From NCBI GenBank assembly GCA_017591395.1, contig WEDG01000290.1, positions 117,085-181,084 of the forward strand: a stretch of DNA of 64,000 nt. Direction: 5' to 3'. The notes below the pieces were generated by a model. It was not told the origin of the DNA and did no database searches. It was given only the letters and a program-made list of their open reading frames with translations. Every line of letters begins with the position of its first letter. Position 1 is the stretch's first letter. The translations under genes were made by a program, and so were the position numbers. Below are positions 37,316 through 48,170 of the stretch, in pieces. The stretch comes from Schistocephalus solidus. Its lineage: Eukaryota > Platyhelminthes > Cestoda > Diphyllobothriidea > Diphyllobothriidae.

Positions 37316-37870
37316 AGTATCAACGGTTCTTTTCGGTAAACGCTATGGCTATGTGGAATAAACTTCCCCATAATATAAAAATCCAACGGAGTTTTTCTTT
37401 GTTTAAGATAACTTTTACTAGTTTTTTTGCATTCAGCACAGTTTCCAAGAATTCTGGGCACCGACACGGTAGAATCTGTTTTCCTGTCCGACGGAGTGCG
37501 CGGCATCTGAACCAGATCCCAGGTGTTACTTTGAGGGATACGGCACCGTCTCTGCAGCCTGCACCCGCTGACTTCTTCGGCAGACAGTGAGCAACCGTAC
37601 ACGGATGCTTTCTTGCCTGGGGCAGAATCCCGGTTCCTAGCAAAGACAGAGAGACTGCATACAGACTGTAATTGTGTCAGCCCTTCCCTGATATAAATTG
37701 CTATCATCCTTACAGGCGGCAGTTTCTTTTCCTGAATAACATAAAGATAGGAAAAACATTTATAATGATATATATTCAGGAGTTTTTTTCACTGCCAGCC
37801 TCTACCCACTGAATATTTCATCTGACAATGCCTGTAAACCGGCATTAAATACAACTATTATTATTATTAT
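37316..37870 (+). mobile_element. Element D: 5'-truncated F-family insertion
   Basis: The copy at 48.8 kb reads ATGGTTATGCGGTTCCG without interruption, whereas here 555 bp intervene, so the empty site is visible in the window. D encodes the RT C-terminus FSVNAMAMWNKLPHNIKIQ, as in F (FSVNAIAIWNKLPRSIKIQ), then a 3' UTR with two hairpins and an (ATT)n tail. A 3-bp TTA duplication is possible but merges with the tail. It interrupts the B endonuclease codons. Confidence 0.8.
37715..37800 (+). promoter_or_regulatory. 3' UTR hairpin with facing U tracts (element D)
   Basis: Outer stem: GGC and GGCAG (37,715-37,722) pair with CTGCC and GCC (37,792-37,800) around one bulged A. Inner stem: CCTGAATA (37,731-37,738) pairs perfectly with TATTCAGG (37,773-37,780). 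Between them TTTCTTTT faces AGTTTTTTTCA. A second small hairpin AATGCC-loop-GGCATT (37,827-37,846) follows before the tail. Confidence 0.65.
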
Positions 37871-40800
37871 GCGGTTCCGAAGTGGGCAGCAGTCAAGCTG
37901 TTTGGATCTAATCATTAGTAGAGATAAGGATAACATCCTTGTGTTTTAACTTTCCATCACTCCCTTTGGACAAAGTGATCCTTGCATACTTGCTTGGGAG
38001 TACAATTGTTTTTGTGTACCCGAACATCGAGCAGTTATGGAGAGAAATGTATGGAAAGGGGTTTATAAACAAATGAAAGAACATCTTACCAAGATAGCCT
38101 GAAGTCCTGCACATGTACTTGACCCAAATTCTGCCTGGTTCTTCATTAGCAAATTTATTCAGCAGTTGTTGGAGAAATTCTGTCCACTTAAAAGGTGACT
38201 GCGCGTTTTACCGAACCGGGTGGGTGATATCGAAATTAAAAATGAATATCGAGAAGATAAGAAGACTTTCGAGCACATACGCCAGATATCGAAAATGCGA
38301 ACCCTTTTCCGCTTGTAAGAAACAGCAAAATCGGTGTCGGAATCTTCTGAAAAAACAAAGGTCAGCCTTTGATCAGAAATAGTCTAAGACACACCAAGAA
38401 ATTCAAAAAGGTTCTTTGCATACGTGAATAAGGCAAAGGGAAATATTGATCCCATTCCTTGTCTAAAAGACTATCAGCGAAACAGGTTAAGCGATTACTC
38501 TGATGAGACGAACCTCTTATCAAATGTCTTTATATCAGCGTATACAGAGGAACCGCCTTTTGACGAGGAAGAACACCACAGTATTACCACACCTACAGAC
38601 AAAATTAGCACTGTGTCGTTTCCAATAGACACAGTAAGTAAATTTTCGAAAGAGCTGCATCACACTTACTCACCTGACCTGGATGGCATATGCGCAAAAG
38701 TTCTCAATGAACTCACCGACCAGCTGGTCTCTCCGCTCCATAAGACCTTTGAAAGTTCGATGGAGGCGGGGGCTCTGCCTACCGAGTGGAAGATGCCCAA
38801 CATAACCCCCATCTATAAAGGAGGAGAGAGGATATCACAAAATAGTTTCAGACCAGTCAGCCTCATAATTATCTGCTGCGAAATGGCGGAGAAGATAATG
38901 AAAACGGAACGGATGAGGCATATTGAAGAGAATAACTTCCTAATTTCATACCAGCATGGATTAAGAAGTGGTCGATCATGCCTCACACACCTGCTCACAT
39001 CCATCAAATGCTGGATGAAATCTTAAGAAATTTGTTTGTCAGTCTATGCGGTCAACATTGAATTTAGCTAAGCATTTGACAGGTTTCCACACAGACGTCT
39101 GTTCTTGAAGCTGCGTTTAATGGGTGTGACTGCCAACATTCTCAAAATGGCTGGCCGACATTTTCAAAGGCAGGCGCCAACGTGTTTGTATTGAAGACGC
39201 CAAGTCGCAATGGGAAACTGTTTACAGTAGAGTTTTGCGAAGGGACCTTTCTGGTTCCCATTCTGTTTTTGATCTAGGTGAACGACTGCCTTAATTGTCT
39301 GACATGCGAGAAGTTCATGTTTCCTGATAATCTGAAGTTATGGAATTCGACTGAAAATCCGGACGACGCGCGGAACTTACAAAATAACTTGGATCGCTTG
39401 CAAACATGGTGTGCTGCTAAATCTTTCGACTTAATTCTACTTCCAGAAGGGTGATGAGGTTTGAATATAGGTAGTTCATTTGCGGTCACCAAATTTTCTA
39501 AATGACTTGCGCATTTGGATAACACCGACTCTCAATCCATCGTCGCAGTGTGCGATGATAGCAAAGAAGGCTATGGGTATCTTAGGATCGATCAGGAGAT
39601 CCTTCGTTTATTTTGCTGAACAGTGATTTGGGTGCGTGTTTTGAACATTTATCTAGCCGGTGTTTTAATATCGCGTTCAGGCCTGGTGTCCCTGGGCTAA
39701 ACATAACTGCTCTCTGTTGGAGAACGTTTAATGGGGGACAATGAAACTTCTCAGTGGATTGGAATGCCTACCCTATGAGGGCCACCTTGAAAGACTTAAA
39801 CACTTTTCTCTGTCTTATAAACTTCAAGGATTGTCTGATATGCGAGAAAGTAATGTTTTCTGACGATCTGAAGTTATCGAAGTCGATTGAAAAACCGAAG
39901 GATGCGCAGAACTTACAAAATCACTAAGATCGCTTGCAAATATGGTGTTATGAGTGGTTGCTGAAACTTGATTTCAACAAATGACAAATCATCCGACTGC
40001 ATTCTAGTTACAGAATGATGATAAGTTTTGAGTATCAGTACTTAATCAGTGGTCACCAACTGGAGGATTTAAATGATCAAATGGACTTGGGTATGTGGAT
40101 AACACCTACCCCAAAACCATTGTCGCACTGTGCAATATAGTAAAGAAAGCTTTGTGTATCTTAGGAGCAATCAGGAAATCCTTCGTTTATTTTGACGAAG
40201 AGCTTTAAGGGCACGTGTTTGAAACATTTATCCGGCAGTGTGGGAATATTGCGTTTAGGCGTGGCGCCCCTGGACGAAACATGACTACGCTCTTTTGGAA
40301 ACGACACAGTGCTAATTTTGTCTGTAGGTGTGGTTATACTGTGGTGTTCTTCCTCGTCAAAAGGCGGTTCCTCTGTATACGCTGATATAAAGACATTTGA
40401 TAAGAGGTTCGTCTCATCAGAGTAATCGCTTAACCTGTTTCGCTGATAGTCTTTTTGACAAGGAATGGGATTAATATTTCCCTTTGCCTTATTCACGTAT
40501 GCAAAGAAACTTTTTGAATTTCTTGGTGTGTCTTTGACTATTTCTGATCAAAGGCTGACCTTTGTTTTTTCAGAAGATTCCGACACCGATTTTGCTGTTT
40601 CTTACAAGCGGAAAATGGTTTGCATTTTCGATATCTGGCGTATGTGCTCGAAAGTCTTCTTATCTTCTCGATATTCATTTTTAATTTCGATATCACCCAC
40701 CCGGTTCGGTAAAACGCGTAGTCACCTTTTCAGTGGACAGAATTTCTCCAACAACTGCCGAATAAAGTTGCTAATGAAGAACCAGGCAGCGTTTGGGTCA

Positions 40801-43800
40801 GGTACATGTGCAGGACAGAAAATAAACTTAATAATGTTTGATCCTCAGGTGGGAAAATCGACCAACTTTTCTCACATGCCAATGTCTATGGTCTCATGTA
40901 TGTCCTCGAAATTTATAGGACTGGAGGATGGATATCATTGAACTTCAGAAAGGCTGAAGTCACATGCAATCAATTAGTACTTCAGATTTTAGTCAGCTGC
41001 CACGGAAATGCCTGCGAAAGACAGCGATCTTAATTTTCGCTGGCGTTGGTTTGGTAATTCACAAAACCAAGGAGTAGAATTCAGTAGGTATAAGGGAGTA
41101 CGTAGAGCCTTTTGAAAACCCTATTTAGAGTTAGACGCAACAAAATATGCAAAGGATACTTGGTGATATGTTTGTAGTTTATTGGTCACTGGTGTCGACT
41201 AAATAAATGTTCATCAATAGAAAAATTCATCAATTTTGCTTTTAAACGTTGCAACGATCTCAGCCTGATGAACTGAAGTAGGCAGTTTGTTCCATTCTTC
41301 AATCACCCGGTGGGAAAAGATGTCGGTCCGCACATAACGTTCTGCGTGCAGTAAGTTCAGTATGTAGTGGTGTTCTCGGAGATTTGCCATTTTTGCCAAT
41401 TCAAAAAGATTGGCCATTTGAAGAGCACCATCAACTTCTCGGACAAGTTTGAAGACTAAGATCATATTCCCTCTGTAGTGCCTATAAGAGAGAGGAAAAT
41501 GTTTTAGTCTTTATAGTCGGTCCTCATAGGGTAGGCATTCCAATCCACTGACTAGTTTCGTCACCCTCCGTTGATATTTCTCCAAACGAGCGTAGTCATG
41601 TTTCGTCCAGGGGCGCCACGCCTAAACGCAATATTCCCACACTGCCGGATAAATGTTTCAAACACGTGCCCTAAAAGCTCTTCGTCAAAATAAACGAAGG
41701 ATTTCCTGATTGCTCCTAAGATACACAAAGCTTTCTTTACTATATTTGCACAGTGCGACAATGGTTTTGGGGTAGGTGTTATCCACATACCCAAGTCCAT
41801 TTGATCATTTAAATCCTCCAGTTGGTGACCACTGATTAAGTACTGATACTCAAAACTTATCATCATTCTGTAACTAGAATGCAGTCGGATGATTTGTCAT
41901 TTGTTGAAATCAAGTTTCAGCAACCACTCATAACACCATATTTGCAAGCGATCTTAGTGATTTTGTAAGTTCTGCGCATCCTTCGGTTTTTCAATCGACT
42001 TCGATAACTTCAGATCGTCAGAAAACATTACTTTCTCGCATATCAGACAATCCTTGAAGTTTATAAGACAGAGAAAAGTGTTTAAGTCTTTCAAGGTGGC
42101 CCTCATAGGGTAGGCATTCCAATCCACTGAGAAGTTTCATTGTCCCCCATTAAACGTTCTCCAACAGAGAGCAGTTATGTTTAGCCCAGGGACACCAGGC
42201 CTGAACGCGATATTAAAACACCGGCTAGATAAATGTTCAAAACACGCACCCAAATCACTGTTCAGCAAAAATAAACGAAGGATCTCCTGATCGATCCTAA
42301 GATACCCATAGCCTTCTTTGCTATCATCGCACACTGCGACGATGGATTGAGAGTCGGTGTTATCCAAATGCGCAAGTCATTTAGAAAATTTGGTGACCGC
42401 AAATGAACTACCTATATTCAAACCTCATCACCCTTCTGGAAGTAGAATTAAGTCGAAAGATTTAGCAGCACACCATGTTTGCAAGCGATCCAAGTTATTT
42501 TGTAAGTTCCGCGCGTCGTCCGGATTTTCAGTCGAATTCCATAACTTCAGATTATCAGGAAACATGAACTTCTCGCATGTCAGACAATTAAGGCAGTCGT
42601 TCACCTAGATCAAAAACAGAATGGGAACCAGAACGGTCCCTTCGCAAAACTCTACTGTAAACAGTTTCCCATTGCGACTTGGCGTCTTCAATACAAACAC
42701 GTTGGCGCCTGCCTTTGAAAATGTCGGCCAGCCATTTGAGAATGTTGGCAGTCACACCCATTAAACGCAGCTTCAAGAACAGACGTCTGTGTGGAAACCT
42801 GTCAAATGCTTAGCTAAATTCAATGTTGACCGCATAGACTGACAAACAAATTTCTTAAGATTTCATCCAGCATTTGATGGATGTGAGCAGGTGTGTGAGG
42901 CATGATCGACCACTTCTTAATCCATGCTGGTATGAAATTAGGAAGTTATTCTCTTCAATATGCCTCATCCGTTCCGTTTTCATTATCTTCTCCGCCATTT
43001 TGCAGCAGATAATTATGAGGCTTACTGGTCTGAAACTATTTTGTGATATCCTCTCTCCTCCTTTATAGATGGGGGTTATGTTGGGCATCTTCCACTCGGT
43101 AGGCAGAGCCCCCGCCTCCATCGAACTTTCAAAGGTCTTATGGAGCGGAGAGACCAGCTGGTCGGTGAGTTCATTGAGAACTTTTGCGCATATGCCATCC
43201 AGGTCAGGTGAGTAAGTGTGATGCAGCTCTTTCGAAAATTTACTTACTGTGTCTATTGGAAACGACACAGTGCTAATTTTGTCTGTAGGTGTGGTAATAC
43301 TGTGGTGTTCTTCCTCGTCAAAAGGCGGTTCCTCTGTATACGCTGATATAAAGACATTTGATAAGAGGTTCGTCTCATCAGAGTAATCGCTTAACCTGTT
43401 TCGCTGATAGTCTTTTAGACAAGGAATGGGATCAATATTTCCCTTTGCCTTATTCACGTATGCAAAGAACCTTTTTGAATTTCTTGGTGTGTCTTTGACT
43501 ATTTCTGATCAAAGGCTGACCTTTGTTTTTTCAGAAGATTCCGACACCGATTTTGCTGTTTCTTACAAGCGGAAAAGGGTTCACATTTTCGATATCTGGC
43601 GTATGTGCTCGAAAGTCTTCTTTTCTTCTCGATATTCATTTTTAATTTCGATATCACCCACCCGGTTCGGTAAAAACGCGCAGTCACCTTTTTAAGTGGA
43701 CAGAATTTCTCCAACAACTGCTGAATAAAGTTGCTAATGAAGAACCAGGCAGAATTTGGGTCAAGTACATGTGCAGGACTTCAGGCTATCTTGGTAAGAT

Positions 43801-44011
43801 GTTCTTTCATTTGTTTATAAACCCCTTTCCATACATTTCTCTCCATAACTGCTCGATGTTCGGGTACACAAAAACAATTGTACTCCCAAGCAAGTATGCA
43901 AGGATCACTTTGTCCAAAGGGAGTGAAGGAAAGTTAAAACACAAGGATGTTATCCTTATCTCTACTAATGATTAGATCCAAACAGCTTGACTGCTGCCCA
44001 CTTCGGAACCG

Positions 44012-44566
44012 CATAATAATAATAATAGTTGTATTTAATGCCGGTTTACAGGCATTGTCAGATGAAATATTCAGTGGGTAGAGGCTGGCAGTGAAAAAAA
44101 CTCCTGAATATATATCATTATAAATGTTTTTCCTATCTTTATGTTATTCAGGAAAAGAAACTGCCGCCTGTATGGATGATAGCAATTTATATCAGGGAAG
44201 GGCTGACACAATTACAGTCTGTATGCAGTCTCTCTGTCTTTGCTAGGAACCGGGATTCTGCCCCAGGCAAGAAAGCATCCGTGTACGGTTGCTCACTGTC
44301 TGCCGAAGAAGTCAGCGGGTGCAGGCTGCAGAGACGGTGCCGTATCCCTCAAAGTAACACCTGGGATCTGGTTCAGATGCCGCGCACTCCGTCGGACAGG
44401 AAAACAGATTCTACCGTGTCGGTGCCCAGAATTCTTGGAAACTGTGCTGAATGCAAAAAAACTAGTAAAAGTTATCTTAAACAAAGAAACTCCGTTGGAT
44501 TTTTATATTATGGGGAAGTTTATTCCACATAGCCATAGCGTTTACCGAAAAGAACCGTTGATACTT
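44012..44566 (-). mobile_element. Element D, mirrored copy
   Basis: Mirror of 37,316-37,870 inside the right arm of inverted repeat 2, at the same place in the B endonuclease. It is a product of the inverted duplication and not a second insertion. Confidence 0.8.
44083..44168 (-). promoter_or_regulatory. 3' UTR hairpin with facing U tracts (mirrored D)
   Basis: Same stems as at 37,715-37,800, read on the minus strand: GGCAG, CCTGAATA, TATTCAGG, CTGCC with the two U-rich loops. It adds no independent evidence because it is a recent duplicate. Confidence 0.6.
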
Positions 44567-45352
44567 AACCATTGTGACGTGTTGGGTAAGAAATCCATCA
44601 GTTACCTGCTGAAGTAATTACCATTCTAAGGAATTTTCTGATCAGGAGCAGCATATCGATACCCAATCGATGTCGGGAGAGTAAAAATCTCCAGATTTGT
44701 TTCACCTCCATTATGAGTGCTTCGTCGGTGTCTGTCCGCTGTGCAGGGGTTCGATATACCATGATCATATGGATATCTGTTTGGTTTGAGAATTTCAATT
44801 CAAAACTAATTATTTCGCAACACGCGTTCCTATTTCATGAGGCCAATCTGGATTGTAGTCAATGACATCTCGTATGAAAATTACGAATCCTTAAACCCTG
44901 GGTCCGTTGGTACCCATGCGGATAAGCTGAAATCCATATATCCTATCTTATATATCTCCGATTTGCTCATTTTACCATGAATCAGTTATAGTTATGCAGT
45001 CAGGTTGTAAAATGTTCTATGGCCAGTTTGATTTCATCCATATTGTTGAATAGACTCTGCACATTTGTGTACATCATTGTCATCTTGTTTTCTTCTCTCG
45101 ATCTCTGAAGATTGTTGTTTGTTTCTTGCACCTGGTAATTATTTCTGGATATCTCACAAGATATATTTAATTATTTCGTAAAACGCACTGGCCTTCAAAG
45201 GTAACGTCTAATTCCTTAAAATTATGCTGGACTTATACTGAAATTATCTATACTTAAATTTTAGTCAGGCCCTGTTCAAAGTCTAAGGGTTGACTCTTAG
45301 TTGAGGAATCGAACATTAATGGCTTTTAATTTTCCGTGATATTGCTTGCGTA

Positions 45353-45740
45353 CATGCAATTAGCATATTGATATTTCAGTGATTACCAAACTTTTTGTGA
45401 AAGATTATTCGAAATGAAAGCATATTTGGGTGTAAAGAAGAGCACATATAGATATAGAGAAAAGATGCAGCCGAATTACGCGTGACAGTGAAATTAATCC
45501 CTAAGAAGTTTGCATTCTGAACTTTTTTAGCCGGAGTATGGGCTGAAAGATCGAATGAAAATGAGATTTTAAATAAAATAGCTGATAAGACAAAATGCCA
45601 ATGGTGAAACACATCTCAAAATAGGGGACAGAAAAATAGTTCAAGTAAATAGATCATTTCTTTGGCCGAAGGCAGTCACAGACAGCCTAACTGTCCAGTC
45701 TTAGAAACAAAAGACGTGCTCCTTTAAACTGTTCGTTTAA
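45353..45740 (-). pseudogene. Small RT C-terminal remnant and unassigned sequence
   Basis: At 45,470-45,365 the minus strand resembles the C-terminal region of E-like RT (AFISNNL-like). The rest, to 45,740, is unrecognised. It is too short and decayed to name the element. Confidence 0.35.
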
Positions 45741-46000
45741 AATGGCAGATCTCTGCTTAATAAGATGCCTTTGCTCATGACTCTGGCCGTCATCAACAGC
45801 CCAGACATTGTAAGGATTACAGAAGCATGGGCCATACCCTACGTAGCCAACTCCGAACTCTTTATGTTAGGCTACTCCTACATGAGGGCCGAAAGGAAGG
45901 AAGCTGCATCTATGTTAAGCAACCACTTACAGTTCTGACGTTAGACTGTTTACATTTTACCGTGGAAGAAGACAGCTGTTGGTTCCGAGTTGTTCTACAG
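45741..46000 (+). pseudogene. Endonuclease N-terminal remnant of a CR1-like element
   Basis: A frame-shifted plus-strand reading gives INSPDIVRITEAWAIPYVAN followed by LFMLGYSY. This matches the N-terminal APE-type endonuclease block PDI-x-x-ITETW. Glu of the TETW-type motif is preserved in ITEAW. Only about 75 residues are recognisable before the frame is lost. Confidence 0.55.
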
Positions 46001-46059
46001 GATAACTACTAGTTACTCGATGTCTGAAAATCAACCAGCAGGATCAGTGATGAAGACCA

Positions 46060-46530
46060 ATCTGAACACAGTAATGAAGGCAGTAACAAAGTGTGTGAGT
46101 CAACCCTCTATCAATAAAGAAAGCAGGATGCAGAAACAGATCATTTTGTCTTGTAGTTCAGTGAGTCCCAGAGGCTACTGGTGAAACCCCAAAAGAAATG
46201 ATAAACATGATCTGCTGTCATTCCAAATTTTGTTGAATGATACACAAGAACCCTGTTTGATAGTCAAAATCCAAAAGATCTTTAGATTTGGGCCCCTCGT
46301 TAGAAATGAAACGCAAGAGGTGCGACCAAGACCACTGAAATTCGTCTTTGGAAAGCAAACAGCAGGTAGACTTACTGCTCTCTCAAGAGTCCAGACTACG
46401 AAAACATAATCGTGGAGTCTTTTTTCAGCCGCTCTCCCCTCTATCGGATGAAAATGAGGACACTGGTAACAGAATTGAATAGACGTCGATAAGAGGGGTT
46501 CATTACTTCAAAATTTTAGAGAACAAAATC
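46060..46530 (+). pseudogene. ORF1-like (RRM-type) remnant of a retroelement
   Basis: Combined frames give LLSFQILLNDT, IFRFGPLVRN, RPRPLKFVFG and later GVFFQP followed by KILENKIIK. The order (charged lead, RFG, RPRPL-x-V-x-F, then FIxPDL-like) resembles the RNA-binding ORF1 of CR1-like elements. It lies downstream of an endonuclease remnant, so the pieces are from different copies or rearranged. The assignment is tentative. Confidence 0.4.
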
Positions 46531-46551
46531 ATTAAAACAGTGCATTTGTTT

Positions 46552-48170
46552 TTTTTATTTATTTAGAATTTATATTTGGTAAGCACCGGGAAGGCACTGT
46601 CTAAGCAAACATTAGGAACGAAATAAAGTTATGACAATTTGTGCAGATAAAAGGTACAAATACATAACTTGTCCTGCTATGTCAACAGTTAGCAATGTTT
46701 AAAAATTAGTGGTGAACTAGAAATAAATAGGCAGTGAAAAAAAACTCCTACCACACAAATGGAGGCAGAGTTCAATAGGCCTTCATTTTCGAATAGAAGG
46801 TAGGAGAAAAAAACTGCTTAGGAAAAAATAGTCAGGTGGTAGAATAGGGTAATACTGCAGTAGCATTTCAGAATGAGATAATGAAACGTCGAGGTGATTC
46901 GTTCTTGATCACTTAGGCGTATGAAACAAAATCTCACGAAAATGCGCCAATGAACTTAAGTCCTCAGCATCTTAGGATCCACAATTGAATTCTGATGATG
47001 GTAAGTATCCAAAGAAACGGTAGCATTTTAGACTGTGGACCACCGAATGTGAACGTCCGAATGACGTCATCGTTTGGAGTACTGGTGATATAAGGAGACA
47101 TCCTAGTTCATGGGCGACTCGAGGTACTGAAAATATAATTTCAAGAGGATCACTTAAATTCCCGATGGTCCTTTCTCCGATTCATGGGGAAAGCTACTGG
47201 GAAAAGATGAGGAAAATAAAAGGTTAATAGAATCAGTGTTAAGATAAATGTGCAGTCTTCGCTTAAATGCAGATAGACTAGTTAACGACCTAATTTCAAT
47301 TTGCAAAGCCATTCCAAAGAAAACTATACCTAGACGCAAAGAAAAGAGAGCGTTTACACGTGGAGGATGCAGGGGGGGGGTATAATGAATGTAGAATTTC
47401 TTAGGTTGTAAGGAAGACTAACGGGGGTAATGACGGAAAGTTTGGGGAGAGTTGAGCTGTTATTTAGTCGGAAAAGGAGACAAAAGCCTGCTTCAAGTCT
47501 CCTGACCCAAAGAAATTTTAGCTTCATTAGCTGGCATCTTGTTGAGTAGGAAGAAGTTAAAAGAGTCGGATATAGGAGTTTTTTGTGAAATGTCTTTGGA
47601 CATTTTCAATTTTTGAACGGCTAGATTCGTTCATTAAACCAAAGAAAGGACAGCAAAATTCAAGAATGGGAAGTACAAACATACGATAAAGTCTTAATTT
47701 GATTTCAGGGAGGTAGAAATTATAAGAAATAAAGCCGCAAATCTGAGCAGCTTTGGCCGTAATTCTATCGGCATGAGGCGAAAGATCTAATTTATTGGTG
47801 TAGCTTAAGCCCAAGTCCTTGATGGAGGAACATTCAATCATAGGGCAACCTTCAAAGATAAGAGGTTGCGGCAGCCTTACAGGCCCAAAACTCATGTAGC
47901 GACACTTAGTAGGTGAGAACTCCATTGGCCATGTGGAGCTCCAGGCCGAAAGAGCGTCTAAGTCTGAGTAAATTTGTTCTAGGCACCGTTCGGTCGTAGA
48001 GTTAGAGAAGGAATACACGCATTTGAGGTCATCGGCATAAATAAAAGATTGAGAATGTTTAACTATCGATGAAATATCATTTTTATACAGTAAGAACAAC
48101 AAAGGACCTAATACGGTACCTTGAAGGACACCACTAACAATAGGGGTAGCACTTGAATATGGGAACATCC
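46552..48170 (-). pseudogene. Element C2: 5'-truncated CR1-like RT with 3' UTR
   Basis: A 203-codon open stretch (48,168-47,557) carries motif B SGVLQGTVLGPLLFLLY, motif C SFIYADDLKCVYSF (intact YADD, near 48,030), SSIKDLGLSY and ICGFISYNF. The thumb and C-terminus (IEIRSLTSLSAFKRRL near 47,260) follow with a few stops. The 3' UTR ends at about 46,552 in an A-rich tail (AAATAAATAAAAAAAA on the minus strand). Motif A is missing through truncation at the junction with B3. It is the same family as C1. Confidence 0.82.
46729..46819 (-). promoter_or_regulatory. 3' UTR hairpin with facing U tracts (element C2)
   Basis: On the minus strand AAGCAG, U7, CTCCTACC ... GGTAGGAG, U8, CA, CTGCCT. The inner stem is 8 perfect pairs (46,799-46,806 with 46,745-46,752). 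The outer stem has six pairs including one G-U (46,814-46,819 with 46,729-46,734). It is the cleanest C-family example. Confidence 0.65.

Larger units (their letters stand above)
36719..40298 (+). pseudogene. Element B, most complete copy (endonuclease to thumb)
   Basis: Order: endonuclease start MMYTNVQSLFNNMDEIKLA with CITITDSW (36,806-36,908), middle FVIFIRDVID, MVYRTPAQRTD; interrupted by element D at 37,316-37,870; endonuclease end SSCLDLIISRDKDNI and LGQSDPCILAWEY (37,890-38,020), where the usual SDH is SDP; linker; RT fingers; motif A IEFS-stop-AFDRFPH (near 39,060); motif C FPDN; then the duplicated palm-thumb unit (from about 39,832) with FSDD. Stops and frameshifts are throughout. 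It is cut at 40,298 by the spacer junction. Confidence 0.82.
40299..45165 (-). pseudogene. Element B, contiguous minus-strand copy with following flank
   Basis: Reading from 45,165 down: endonuclease, inserted D (44,566-44,012), endonuclease end, linker, RT with the same TAG in motif A (near 42,815), both palm-thumb units, C-terminal domain RVIEEWNKLPTS (near 41,280), tail (41,210-41,060), F-type endonuclease fragment (41,055-40,805), and then a second linker plus RT start (40,800-40,299). The tail, F fragment and second linker in this order match 33.4-34.3 kb. This is one ancestral composite locus. Confidence 0.8.
36531..45352. repeat. Inverted repeat 2 (arms about 3.77 kb)
   Basis: Left arm 36,531-40,298 matches the reverse complement of 41,584-45,352; coordinate sums for matching ORFs are 81,881-81,883. 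Identity appears above 99 percent: the 200-codon ORFs at 38,424 and 42,855 differ by one residue. The spacer 40,299-41,583 is itself minus-strand B sequence, matching 33.0-34.3 kb in reverse. The inner junction uses a TTGGA microhomology near 40,295. Outer 190 bp of each arm (36,531-36,718; 45,165-45,352) are not B sequence and are probably old flank. Confidence 0.85.

Noticed and set aside
37340..37700. Overlapping minus-strand ORFs of 107-147 codons in element D as a novel gene
   Set aside because: They are antisense to the RT C-terminus and 3' UTR of an F-family element and are mirrored in the second arm for the same reason.
38813..39007. Repeated antisense ORFs such as those opposite the B reverse transcriptase (also 31,078, 31,627, 42,874, 43,426)
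   Set aside because: They are exact antisense shadows of the RT frame and appear in every B copy because the copies are duplicates.
36531..45352. Bacterial or viral inverted terminal repeats
   Set aside because: The arms contain decayed LINE sequence only, with no terminase, integrase or capsid genes, and the surrounding DNA is eukaryotic repeat.
46552..48170. C2 as a potentially active retrotransposon because motif C YADD is intact
   Set aside because: It lacks endonuclease, RT fingers and motif A, and has stops downstream.
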